A DNA stretch of 64,000 bases, taken from assembly GCF_902459565.1 (NCBI RefSeq), contig NZ_CABPSN010000001.1, positions 310,001-374,000 of the forward strand, given 5' to 3'. Under the pieces are notes generated by a model. It was not told the origin of the DNA. It saw only the letters and a program-made list of their open reading frames with translations, and ran no database searches. The position numbers and the translations under genes are program-made. The stretch comes from Pandoraea aquatica. Its GTDB lineage: Bacteria > Pseudomonadota > Gammaproteobacteria > Burkholderiales > Burkholderiaceae. Of the stretch, positions 42,587 through 50,250 are shown piece after piece. Numbering within the stretch: the stretch's first letter is position 1; each line of letters opens with the position of its first letter.

Positions 42587-43452
42587 GAAGCCTCGGTGAC
42601 ATAAAGATTGGCGATCTGACGGGCGGACACCTCGCGCGCCGGCTGATCGAATTCCATTACGCCGCGACGCAGTCCGACCATGCGATCGGCATAACGCATC
42701 GCGAGATCCGGCTGGTGCAGCACCACGACGACGGCCAGTCCGTCCTCGGTCGCCAGACGACGCAGCAGGCGCATGACTTCGTCGGCGGCTTCGGGGTCGA
42801 GGCTCGCTACCGGCTCGTCCGCGAGCAACACATGCGGCTCCTGCGCGAGGGCGCGGGCGACAGCGACACGTTGCGCCTGACCACCCGACAGCGTCCCGGC
42901 ACGTTGCTTTTCGAGATGCAACAGACCGACTTCATCGAGATACGCGCGGGCCGGCTCGATGGCTTCGCGCGGCACGCGTCCGAGAGCAGTTGCAAGCGTA
43001 CGATGACGCCCAAGTGCGCCGCAGCACACATTGGCGATCACGCTACGACGCTTGACCAGATTGGCGTTCTGCGAGATCAGTGCCAGCGGCAGACGCGCTT
43101 CGCGCAGCGGCTCGCCGGACAGCTGGACCAGATCGCGCCCGTCCAGATTCACGCTGCCCTGCGTCGGCCGGTTAATGCCGACCACGCACTTCATGAAGGT
43201 CGATTTGCCGGAGCCATTGCTGCCGAGCACCACGACCATTTCGCCGGCTTCGACCGACAGATTGAATTCGCGCAACGCGGTATGACCGTTCGCGTAGCAC
43301 ATCGTCAGATTCTGAACGGCGAGTTTCACGCCGGGGGCGAGTTTGGTACGACGAAACGCCCCCGGCGTGCTGGCGTGAGCGACCCCGGCGGCCGCGAATG
43401 CGTCAGCCGGGATCAATGCCAGTCCGTCCGTTGCTTTGGACAAAGTGTTCAC
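42583..43452 (-). CDS. phnC: Phosphonate ABC transporter ATP-binding protein
   Basis: A GTG start at 43452 overlaps the phnD stop as GTGA and gives 289 residues. The ABC domain follows a 40-residue leader: Walker A VLGSNGSGKSTFMK, signature TLSGGQAQRVAVARAL, Walker B VLLADEPVASLDPEAADEVM and the switch His in VVVLHQPDLAMRYAD. It energises uptake through PhnE. The longer open frame extending to 43692 runs through phnD and is not coding. Confidence 0.93.
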   Translation of the reverse strand: MNTLSKATDGLALIPADAFAAAGVAHASTPGAFRRTKLAPGVKLAVQNLTMCYANGHTALREFNLSVEAGEMVVVLGSNGSGKSTFMKCVVGINRPTQGSVNLDGRDLVQLSGEPLREARLPLALISQNANLVKRRSVIANVCCGALGRHRTLATALGRVPREAIEPARAYLDEVGLLHLEKQRAGTLSGGQAQRVAVARALAQEPHVLLADEPVASLDPEAADEVMRLLRRLATEDGLAVVVVLHQPDLAMRYADRMVGLRRGVMEFDQPAREVSARQIANLYVTEAS

Positions 43453-44348
43453 AGTTTCGACAGATCGATATGGAGGGTGGAGACGAGATCGCGAATCTGG
43501 TTGTACGCCGCGTCGTTCTGCGGCACGGTCTTGAGCGCCGGGGTTGCGTTGGCCGCCATGAACTTCTGATCGGCTTCCGGCAGTTCCTTCAGGTCGAGGT
43601 TCGACAGGATCTTCGCCAGACGCGTCTTGAACTCCGCCGGCAGATCGCCGCGAACGGCCATCGGGTCCACCGGGATCGGGTCCGACTTCCACAGCGTGAC
43701 GTAAGCCTTGTCGTCGTATTCGCCGTGCAGACGTGCGCTGGAGATTTCTTCGCTGTTCAATTCGCCAGCGACAACCTTGTGGTTACGCAGCGCTTCGAAC
43801 GACGCCGTGTGGCTGCCCGCGTAGATGGCCTTCACACCCTTGTCCGGGTCGATGCCGTTCTTGCGCAGCCCGTAGGCCGGGAACAGGTGGCCCGAGGTCG
43901 ATGCCGGATCGGCGTAGGCGAACGACTTGCCGGCCGTGTCAGCGAGCGTCGTCACGCCCGAACCCGGCCACGTGACGATCGATGCGTAGTAGTTCTGCGG
44001 CGAGCCGTTTTCGTTGGCAAACGTGGCGACGGCTTCGGCATGCGCGACCTGATGCGCGAGTACGTAGCCGAGCGGGCCGAACTGGGCGAATTCGAGCTTG
44101 TTGTTGCGCATCGCTTCGATCTCGGCGTTGTAGCTCGTGGCGATGTACAACTCGACCTTGCAGCCGAGCTTGTCGCCGATCAGCTTGGCGAGATCGGTGT
44201 AGACCGGCAGCATGCGTGCCGACGATTCGTACGGCTCGACGCCGAAGCGAACGACACCGTTGTTCGGGCACTCGCCGGCGGCGTGTGCTGCACCGCTGGC
44301 GACAGCAGCAAAGAAGGCGACGGCGGCGAAGCGTTTGATAGCTTTCAT
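43449..44348 (-). CDS. phnD: Phosphonate ABC transporter periplasmic binding protein
   Basis: The 299-residue precursor has a signal peptide (FAAVAFFAAVASGAAHA-AGECPNNG) and the PhnD/PtxB-type binding fold: VVRFGVEPYESSARMLPVYTDLAKLIGDKLG, YNAEIEAMRNNKLEFAQFGPLGYVLA, FAYADPASTSGHLFPAYGLRKNGIDPDKG. The Ser/Thr/His cluster in DPASTSGHL is the usual phosphonate-binding site. It is the first gene of the uptake operon, divergent from phnF, and captures substrate in the periplasm. Confidence 0.94.
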   Translation of the reverse strand: MKAIKRFAAVAFFAAVASGAAHAAGECPNNGVVRFGVEPYESSARMLPVYTDLAKLIGDKLGCKVELYIATSYNAEIEAMRNNKLEFAQFGPLGYVLAHQVAHAEAVATFANENGSPQNYYASIVTWPGSGVTTLADTAGKSFAYADPASTSGHLFPAYGLRKNGIDPDKGVKAIYAGSHTASFEALRNHKVVAGELNSEEISSARLHGEYDDKAYVTLWKSDPIPVDPMAVRGDLPAEFKTRLAKILSNLDLKELPEADQKFMAANATPALKTVPQNDAAYNQIRDLVSTLHIDLSKL

Positions 44349-44441
44349 GAATTCCCTCTGGGTTGTACTACGGGCGTGCGAAAACTCTGCTGCGGATTCT
44401 AGGAAGCGGATATGACAGAACCGTGATGCATTTATCTGAAC

Positions 44442-44449
44442 GTCTAGAC
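44442..44449. promoter_or_regulatory. Predicted PhnF operator
   Basis: GTCTAGAC, inside the 10-bp palindrome CGTCTAGACG (44441-44450), fits the HutC-subfamily consensus GT-N-TA-N-AC. It lies between phnD and phnF, so PhnF could control both. A weak Pho-box-like ATGACAG (44412-44418) is nearby but its repeats are poor. Confidence 0.65.
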
Positions 44450-44588
44450 GATTTTGTTACTGAAAATTACGCCCGGAAATCGTGACAATTCTGCATACGG
44501 ACACGCCAAAGTCACACATCCATCACGTCGCGCGCACTACAATGCGCCCTGATCGATGAACATATGAAGTCCAGGGGATGACGTCGCT

Positions 44589-45365
44589 ATGACAGCGAGC
44601 GGGAACGCAGTATTGAGTGCAAATGCAGGCAGTCGGGAGCGTGTGGAGCGCGGCGCAGGCGTGGCCGTCTGGCGTCAGATCGAGCAGATTCTTGCCAAGG
44701 AGATCGCCGCCAACGGCTTCGGCGACGAAGGTCGCCTGCCAAGCGAGGGAGAACTCGCGAAACGCTTCGACGTGAATCGTCACACGGTGCGACGCGCGGT
44801 GTTGGGGCTGGCCGCGAACGGTCTGGTGAGCATCGAGCAAGGGCGAGGCACTTTCGTGCAGCGCGGCGCCATCGACTATCTGATCGGACGACGCACGCGC
44901 TTCACGGAGAACCTGCGTCAGCAACATCACGCGGCCGAGGGACAAATGCTCTCGGCGGTGCGTCTTCAGGCCGATGCGGCCGTCGCCAAGGAGTTGGAAT
45001 TGCGCGTGCGCGCGCCGGTGTGGCGTATCGAGTCGCTGCATGCGGCCGATGGTGTGCCGCTGACCTACGCGTGCAACTGGTACCCTGTCGCGCGCTTCCC
45101 GGATCTGCCTAGCCTGCTTGAAGAAGACAGCAGCATCACGCACGCGCTCGCCTCGATGGGCGTGCCCGACTATCTGCGCAAGTGGAGTCGTATCGGCAGT
45201 GTGCTGCCGGACACCGAGATCGCATGGCGGCTCGGCGTGAATCGCCAGCAACCGGTGCTCTGGGTGGAGAACGTCGACGTCGATCTCGACGGTGTGCCGA
45301 TCAAATACGGGATCACGCACTTCGCTGCGGACCGCGTGCAGTTGATGGTCGATACGTCGACGTGA
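44589..45365 (+). CDS. phnF: GntR/HutC-family regulator of phosphonate genes
   Basis: The 258-residue protein has a GntR winged helix (VWRQIEQILAKEIAANGFGDEGRLPSEGELAKRFDVNRHTVRRAVLGLAANGLVSIEQGRGTFV) and a UTRA effector domain (DYLIGRRTRFTENLRQQHHAAEG ... YACNWYPVARFPDL ... TEIAWRLGVNRQQPVLWVENVDVDLDGVPIKYGITHFAADRVQ), the layout of PhnF. It is divergent from phnD with a matching operator between them, so it most likely represses phosphonate uptake in the absence of its ligand. Confidence 0.9.
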   Translation: MTASGNAVLSANAGSRERVERGAGVAVWRQIEQILAKEIAANGFGDEGRLPSEGELAKRFDVNRHTVRRAVLGLAANGLVSIEQGRGTFVQRGAIDYLIGRRTRFTENLRQQHHAAEGQMLSAVRLQADAAVAKELELRVRAPVWRIESLHAADGVPLTYACNWYPVARFPDLPSLLEEDSSITHALASMGVPDYLRKWSRIGSVLPDTEIAWRLGVNRQQPVLWVENVDVDLDGVPIKYGITHFAADRVQLMVDTST

Positions 45366-45373
45366 AAACCCGC

Positions 45374-45395
45374 GGACCGCTTGTGCGAGCGGTCC
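45374..45395. terminator. Hairpin between phnF and the TauE/SafE gene
   Basis: GGACCGCT and AGCGGTCC form perfect 8-bp arms around a 6-base loop between two convergent genes. No long T-run follows. Confidence 0.55.
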
Positions 45396-45409
45396 ATGTT
45401 CACCGCACG

Positions 45410-46153
45410 TCAGACGATATGCGGCACCGACGACGCGAGCAGTGCGATACCCGATGCCGTCAAAAGCGAGAGAACGATCTGGCGGAACCGGGCTTCGCTC
45501 AGACCGATATACAGCTTCGCGCCGAGGAACGTCGGGATCAGCATCGCAGGCGCTACGATGGCGAAATACGGAACGGCCTCTTTCGTCACGACGCCCGTCG
45601 CGAGATAGGCCCCCATCGTCACCGTCAGCATCGCCAAATTGAAATTTTGGATGATGGCGCGCTGCGTATCCTTCTCGAAGCCGCGCAGCGTGCACCACAG
45701 CGTGGGCAACGTCCCGGCGAATCCACCAATGCCGCTGAGTACGCCACCGGTGAGCCCGGCAATGGCGTCGCCAAACTTACCTCCCGCCGTGATCTTCGGT
45801 AGATTCCGTGCAAGCAGCATGCCCGGGCACCAGATGACAAGCAACGTCCCCAGCGCTGCCTTGAACCAGTTCATTTCCAGATGCGGCAGAATCGCGACGC
45901 CTATCGGAATACCGGCAAGTCCGCCCAGCAAGAACGGCAGCAATAGCTTCAGATCGAATCCGCGACGCATGGTCACGGCGCTCAGGAGTTGTCCGGTCAG
46001 TGCACCGAACACGGCCAGACATGCCGCGAGTTTGGGGTCCAGCGACCATGCCCAGAACGACATGGCGACCAGTCCGAAAGCGAAGCCGGAGATGCCTTGC
46101 ACAAACCCGGCGACGACGGCGCCCACGGCCGTCAGCAGATAGATTTCGATCAT
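45410..46153 (-). CDS. TauE/SafE family membrane transporter
   Basis: A 247-residue membrane protein with about eight helices and the two TauE/SafE repeat halves: VVAGFVQGISGFAFGLVAMSFWAW at the N-terminus and AGLTGGVLSGIGGFAGTLPTLWCTLRGFEK in the middle. The family exports sulfite, sulfoacetate or similar organic anions. It converges on phnF, next to the phosphonate operon, but has its own upstream region, so a link to phosphonates is only suggestive. Confidence 0.9.
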   Translation of the reverse strand: MIEIYLLTAVGAVVAGFVQGISGFAFGLVAMSFWAWSLDPKLAACLAVFGALTGQLLSAVTMRRGFDLKLLLPFLLGGLAGIPIGVAILPHLEMNWFKAALGTLLVIWCPGMLLARNLPKITAGGKFGDAIAGLTGGVLSGIGGFAGTLPTLWCTLRGFEKDTQRAIIQNFNLAMLTVTMGAYLATGVVTKEAVPYFAIVAPAMLIPTFLGAKLYIGLSEARFRQIVLSLLTASGIALLASSVPHIV

Positions 46154-46275
46154 CGCCCTTCCTGAAAGAGGCGTCTTCGCGCAACGGCGTGTGACGATCA
46201 GGAAGATTGTGATGCGCTAAGCACACCGGGCGATTCGATCTCCGGATATCCGCATACGATTCGGCTTATAGCGAA

Positions 46276-46303
46276 CGCGGCATCCCGGGGGTGGGATGCC
46301 GCG
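46276..46303. terminator. Hairpin after the aldehyde dehydrogenase gene
   Basis: CGCGGCATCCC and GGGATGCCGCG are perfect 11-bp arms with a 6-base loop. It lies in the 185-base gap between the end of the dehydrogenase operon and the TauE/SafE start and probably terminates the former, although no T-run is present. Confidence 0.55.
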
Positions 46304-46338
46304 CGCTTCAAACGATGACTCAGGCGATCAACAGGCGA

Positions 46339-47784
46339 TCAGTTCGCCATGACCGAAACGGCCTTCGTCACCAGATAGGCTTCCATCGCTTCCGGTCCGC
46401 CTTCCGAACCGTAGCCCGAGTCCTTCACGCCGCCGAACGGCATTTCGGGGGACGGCGCGGCCGGCTGGTTGACCCACAGCATGCCGACTTCCAACTGCTG
46501 CGAGAGCAGATGCACGTTGCGGAACGATTGCGTGAACGCGTAACCGGCCAGACCGAACGGCAGACGGTTCGCTTCCGCAATCGCGTCTTCGAGCTTATCG
46601 AAGCCACGGATGGCCGCCACCGGGCCGAACGGCTCGTTGTTGAACACATCGGCTTCGAGCGACACATCGGTCAGCACCGTCGGCGCGAAGAAGTTGCCCG
46701 ACGTGCCAACGCGCTCGCCGCCCGTTGCGATCGTCGCCCCCGTCTTGCGAGCGTCTTCGATCACGCGGCTCATGGCCGTGACACGACGCGCGTTGGCGAG
46801 CGGCCCGAGCGTCGTGCCTTCGGCAAGTCCATCGCCGAGCTTCAGCGATTCCGCATGCTTGACGAGTGCCTTCGCGAACTCGTCCTTGATGCTGTTGTGC
46901 ACGAGGAAACGCGTCGGCGAAATGCACACCTGGCCCGCATTACGGAACTTCGCGCCACCGGCCGCCTTGATGGCCAGTGCGAGATCCGCGTCCTCAGCCA
47001 CGATCACCGGGGCATGACCGCCCAGTTCCATCGTCGCGCGCTTCATATGCAGCCCGGCCAGCGAGGCCAGTTGCTTGCCGACCGGCGTCGAGCCGGTGAA
47101 CGTGATCTTGCGGATGATCGGGTGCGGAATCAGATAGCTGGAGATCTCGGCCGGATCGCCGAAGACCAGACCCACCACACCGGCCGGCACGCCGGCGTCG
47201 ACAAACGCTTGCAGCAGCGCAGCAGGCGACGCCGGGGTTTCTTCCGGGGCCTTGACCAGGAACGAACAGCCGCACGCCAGCGCGGCGCTCAGCTTGCGCA
47301 CAACCTGGTTGACCGGGAAGTTCCACGGCGTGAAGGCGGCGACCGGACCGATCGGCTCCTTGAGCACCGTCTGCTGTGCATTCAGATTGCGCGACGGCAC
47401 GACGCGGCCATACACGCGCATGCCTTCGTCGGCGAACCATTCGATGATGCCCGCAGCCGAGAGCACTTCCACTCGCGCTTCGGCGAACGGCTTGCCCTGC
47501 TCCTGGGTCATGAGGCGCGCAATGGCGTCGGCACGCTCGCGCACGAGCACGGCTGCCTTGCGCATCGTCACGGCACGTTCGGCCGCCGGAATCTTGCGCC
47601 ACGTGGCGAAACCCCGTTGAGCCGCGTCGAGGGCGCGGTCGAGGTCGGCGATGCCGGCGTGCGCGACTTTACCGATGGCGTTGCCCGTCGCCGGGTTGAC
47701 GACGTCGAGCGTCTTGCCGCTGGCGGCATCGCACCACTCGCCGTTAATCAGAAGTTTGGTGTCTGTATAACCTGACGTAACCAT
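46339..47784 (-). CDS. NAD(P)-dependent aldehyde dehydrogenase, GabD-like
   Basis: The start at 47784 ([17 protein letters not shown]) has AGGAAA upstream and gives 481 residues. Catalytic features are [40 protein letters not shown] for the cofactor, the Glu in [12 protein letters not shown], and the nucleophilic Cys in [12 protein letters not shown]. The sequence is of the GabD group, which oxidises succinate semialdehyde and similar aldehydes. It is the second gene after an iron alcohol dehydrogenase, so the pair would convert an alcohol such as 4-hydroxybutyrate to the acid (inference). Confidence 0.92.
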   Translation of the reverse strand: MVTSGYTDTKLLINGEWCDAASGKTLDVVNPATGNAIGKVAHAGIADLDRALDAAQRGFATWRKIPAAERAVTMRKAAVLVRERADAIARLMTQEQGKPFAEARVEVLSAAGIIEWFADEGMRVYGRVVPSRNLNAQQTVLKEPIGPVAAFTPWNFPVNQVVRKLSAALACGCSFLVKAPEETPASPAALLQAFVDAGVPAGVVGLVFGDPAEISSYLIPHPIIRKITFTGSTPVGKQLASLAGLHMKRATMELGGHAPVIVAEDADLALAIKAAGGAKFRNAGQVCISPTRFLVHNSIKDEFAKALVKHAESLKLGDGLAEGTTLGPLANARRVTAMSRVIEDARKTGATIATGGERVGTSGNFFAPTVLTDVSLEADVFNNEPFGPVAAIRGFDKLEDAIAEANRLPFGLAGYAFTQSFRNVHLLSQQLEVGMLWVNQPAAPSPEMPFGGVKDSGYGSEGGPEAMEAYLVTKAVSVMAN

Positions 47785-47816
47785 ATGAATTTCCTGAGAA
47801 TGATTGGGCAAAGGCA

Positions 47817-47855
47817 AGGCGCACGAACCGATTTCCATCGGCCCTGCGTGCGCCT
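47817..47855 (-). other. Intercistronic stem-loop between alcohol and aldehyde dehydrogenase genes
   Basis: AGGCGCACG (47817-47825) and CGTGCGCCT (47847-47855) pair outside, and CCGAT/ATCGG pair inside, forming a long bulged hairpin in the 80-base gap. It may tune the ratio of the two enzymes. Confidence 0.5.
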
Positions 47856-47864
47856 CGCTGCGCA

Positions 47865-49004
47865 TTACATCGACGCTTCCAGCATCTCGCGATAATCCTC
47901 GGCCGAGGCATCTCGCGGGTTGGTCTTGTGGCTGTGATCTTTCAGCGCACCCTCGATGATGCGCGGGAACTGCTCGCGAGTCACCCCCAGTTCCGCAAGT
48001 CCGCCCGGCAGGCCGAGCTTCAGCGTCATCGCGGCAATCGCCGGACCGACGTCGTCGCCCGAGGGGAGCCCCATGGCCTGCGCCAGGCGGTCGAGCTTCG
48101 CATCGTCCTGCATCGACGGGGCTGCGCGGTTGAAAGCAATCACAGCAGGCAACAGGATAGCGTTGAGCGTGCCGTGATGCAGGCGAGGATTGATGCCGCC
48201 AAGCGAGTGGCTCAAGCTGTGCACGCAGCCGAGACCCTTCTGGAAGGCGAGCGCGCCCTGCATCGACGCACTCATCATGTTCAGGCGCGCCTCGCGGTCG
48301 GACGGCTCGCGCGTCGCGCGCTCGATGTGCCGCCAGGCCCGCCACAGGCCGTCGAGCGCGATACCGTCGGCGGGTGGATTAAACGCCGGGGCCATGAACG
48401 TTTCCATGCAGTGCGCGATGGCGTCCATGCCGGTCGCGGCCGTCATTCCGGCAGGCAAACCCAGCGTCAGCACCGGATCGCAGATCGCCACGCGCGGCAC
48501 GACGTACGGGGAGATCACCCCGACCTTGCGGCCGTCGTCGAGAATCAGGATGGCCCCACGGCCGACTTCGCTGCCAGTACCGGCGGTCGTCGGAATCGCG
48601 ATGACCGGTGCCGTCGCCGCCGTAATGCGTGCCGCGCCGCCTTCGATTACGGCGAAGCGCTGCAACGGCCCCTCGTGCGTTGCGCACACCGCAACGCCCT
48701 TGGCCAGATCGATGGACGAACCGCCACCCAACGCAATCACGCCATCGCATTCGTTCGAGCGGTACATGGCGACCGCCTCGCGCACGACCGATTCGTTGGG
48801 GTTGGGCGGCGTCCCGTCGAAGACCGGCACCGATTCGCCCTGCCCCAGCGCGTTCAATACGGTGTTGAGCAAACCGGCGGCTCGAATGCCCGCGTCCGTC
48901 ACGATCAACGGGCGACGGATGCCGATACGTTCGCATTCGCTCGCGAGAAGCCGGATCGAGTCGAAGCCGAACTGGATCTGGGTGATGTAGTTGATGAGGG
49001 ACAT
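47865..49004 (-). CDS. Iron-containing alcohol dehydrogenase
   Basis: A 379-residue group III alcohol dehydrogenase. The nucleotide-binding [29 protein letters not shown], and the metal ligands in [15 protein letters not shown] (Asp, His) and [25 protein letters not shown] (two His) are all present. It oxidises a primary alcohol or hydroxy acid with NAD. It is the first gene of an operon with the GabD-like dehydrogenase and is divergent from a LysR gene. A TATAAC element within a conserved motif lies just upstream of its ATG. Confidence 0.92.
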   Translation of the reverse strand: MSLINYITQIQFGFDSIRLLASECERIGIRRPLIVTDAGIRAAGLLNTVLNALGQGESVPVFDGTPPNPNESVVREAVAMYRSNECDGVIALGGGSSIDLAKGVAVCATHEGPLQRFAVIEGGAARITAATAPVIAIPTTAGTGSEVGRGAILILDDGRKVGVISPYVVPRVAICDPVLTLGLPAGMTAATGMDAIAHCMETFMAPAFNPPADGIALDGLWRAWRHIERATREPSDREARLNMMSASMQGALAFQKGLGCVHSLSHSLGGINPRLHHGTLNAILLPAVIAFNRAAPSMQDDAKLDRLAQAMGLPSGDDVGPAIAAMTLKLGLPGGLAELGVTREQFPRIIEGALKDHSHKTNPRDASAEDYREMLEASM

Positions 49005-49015
49005 AGTGGATGACG

Positions 49016-49035
49016 AAAAGTTATAGGAAAGCTAT
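49016..49035. promoter_or_regulatory. Shared AAAAGTTATAG motif, copy 1
   Basis: AAAAGTTATAGG followed by AAAGCTAT, 12 bases upstream of the alcohol dehydrogenase start codon. On the coding (minus) strand it reads as TATAAC, which may also serve as -10 box. Confidence 0.6.
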
Positions 49036-49095
49036 GCTCATGCAGAGATTTCGCAGTGTATGGCCCATCGCCAAGCGGCGATATTGACAGCATTT

Positions 49096-49114
49096 GATAG
49101 CGATATAACTTTTC
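49096..49114. promoter_or_regulatory. Shared AAAAGTTATA motif, copy 2
   Basis: On the minus strand this reads GAAAAGTTATATCGCTATC, sharing GAAAAGTTATA with copy 1 and CGCTA with copy 3. It lies 10 bases before the LysR start codon. TTGACA at 49084-49089 may be a -35 box, but spacing to TATAAC is short. Confidence 0.6.
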
Positions 49115-49123
49115 ATCAAGACA

Positions 49124-50065
49124 ATGATGCCTCCCTCGCTCAATTCGATCATCTCGCGGCTGCACGTCAAGCAACTCCGGTTACTCATCGCCATCGAGGA
49201 ACACGGTTCGCTGCTGGGCGCGGCCAAGCAGCTCGCGATGACGCAACCGGGCGCGAGCAAGGCGTTGCATGAGATTGAGACGACCTTCGGCACTGCCCTG
49301 TTCGAGCGCTCGAACCGCGGACTCGAACCGAACGCCGTCGGACACTGTGTGATTCGCTATGCACGTCTGATCCAGTCGGATCTGGCGCATTTGCGCGAAG
49401 AGATGGTCGGCATCATGCGCGGACACGGCGGGCGTGTTTCGGTGGGCGTGATCATGGGGGCCGTGCCGTTGCTCACCGATGCCATCACGGCGGTGAGCGA
49501 GGCGCAGCCCGAGATGTCGATTGAGATCGTGGAAGACACGAGCGCCGCCTTGCTCAGTCAGATCGACGCGGGCCGGCTCGATCTCGCCGTGTGCCGCACG
49601 AGCGTCAGCCAGACGCCCTACCTCTACGACAGCACCTTCGTTCAGAACGAAACGCTCGCCGTCATCGCCAATACCGCGCATCCGCTGGCCGATGCCGCCC
49701 ACGTGTCGCTGGAGGACCTCGCGCACTACCGCTGGGTTGTTTACCGGGCCAACATGCCCATGCGACGGCTGCTGGAGCGGGAGTTTCATGACGCAGGGCT
49801 GCGGTTTCCTGCGCATTTACTGGAAACGACGTCCGCGTTTGCAACGGTGTCGCTGCTCCAGAAGAACCCGTCGCTGGTCGCGCTGGTGTCGATCGACGTG
49901 GCGCGCTTCCATACCGAACACGGCATCGCCTGCACGCTTCCCTTGACGCTGTCGTCGCTCAGCGAGCCCTACGAGCTGGTCACGCGGCGCGGGGCACCGA
50001 TGTCGCACGGCGCCCAGATGCTGATGGACGCGATCGTCGCGAATGGTGCTGTGCGCGGCGAATAA
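49124..50065 (+). CDS. LysR family transcriptional regulator
   Basis: A 313-residue LysR protein. HTH: LHVKQLRLLIAIEEHGSLLGAAKQLAMTQPGASKALHEIETTFGTALFERSNRGLEPN. Effector domain: VSVGVIMGAVPLLTDAITAVSEAQPEMSIEIVEDTSAALLSQIDAGRLDLAVCR and later FATVSLLQKNPSLVALVSIDVARF. It lies between the divergent dehydrogenase operon and a same-strand transporter gene, and a shared motif occurs before all three, so it probably regulates the whole set. Confidence 0.92.
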   Translation: MMPPSLNSIISRLHVKQLRLLIAIEEHGSLLGAAKQLAMTQPGASKALHEIETTFGTALFERSNRGLEPNAVGHCVIRYARLIQSDLAHLREEMVGIMRGHGGRVSVGVIMGAVPLLTDAITAVSEAQPEMSIEIVEDTSAALLSQIDAGRLDLAVCRTSVSQTPYLYDSTFVQNETLAVIANTAHPLADAAHVSLEDLAHYRWVVYRANMPMRRLLEREFHDAGLRFPAHLLETTSAFATVSLLQKNPSLVALVSIDVARFHTEHGIACTLPLTLSSLSEPYELVTRRGAPMSHGAQMLMDAIVANGAVRGE

Positions 50066-50077
50066 ACCGAAGCGCAA

Positions 50078-50099
50078 CTGAGGGTCATCTGTCCCTCAG
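50078..50099 (+). terminator. Hairpin after the LysR gene
   Basis: CTGAGGG and CCCTCAG form a 7-bp stem just after the LysR stop codon, without a T-run; probable weak or factor-dependent terminator. Confidence 0.45.
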
Positions 50100-50127
50100 G
50101 ACCTCAGGTATGCGTCCCTCGCATGGC

Positions 50128-50154
50128 GAGCAGACGTAACACAGCCGTCTGCTC
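50128..50154. other. 9-bp inverted repeat upstream of the MHS transporter
   Basis: GAGCAGACG and CGTCTGCTC are perfect arms with a 9-base loop. It is followed by A-rich sequence and the third AAAAGTTATAG motif, so it may be part of the promoter control region. Confidence 0.45.
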
Positions 50155-50159
50155 TGAGA

Positions 50160-50176
50160 AAAAGTTATAGCGCTAA
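50160..50176. promoter_or_regulatory. Shared AAAAGTTATAG motif, copy 3
   Basis: AAAAGTTATAGCGCTAA, 75 bases before the transporter start codon. It keeps the 11-bp core of copy 1 and the CGCTA end of copy 2, which supports common control by the LysR protein. Confidence 0.6.
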
Positions 50177-50250
50177 CGCAAACGTTCAGTGTACTGGCGT
50201 CTCCCGCCTTTGTAGACTTCGTCCGGTCATTAAAAAACAAGGTGGAGACA

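Noticed and set aside
43453-43692. N-terminal extension of phnC
   Set aside because: It overlaps the phnD coding sequence; the GTG at 43452 overlapping the phnD stop fits the operon, and the extension has an antisense-like composition.
44412-44440. Pho box before phnD
   Set aside because: Only one half-site (ATGACAG) is good; the following 7-base units match poorly at the required spacing.
47785-48345. N-terminal extension of the aldehyde dehydrogenase
   Set aside because: It overlaps the alcohol dehydrogenase gene on the same strand in another frame; the ATG at 47784 has a ribosome binding site and fits the family start.
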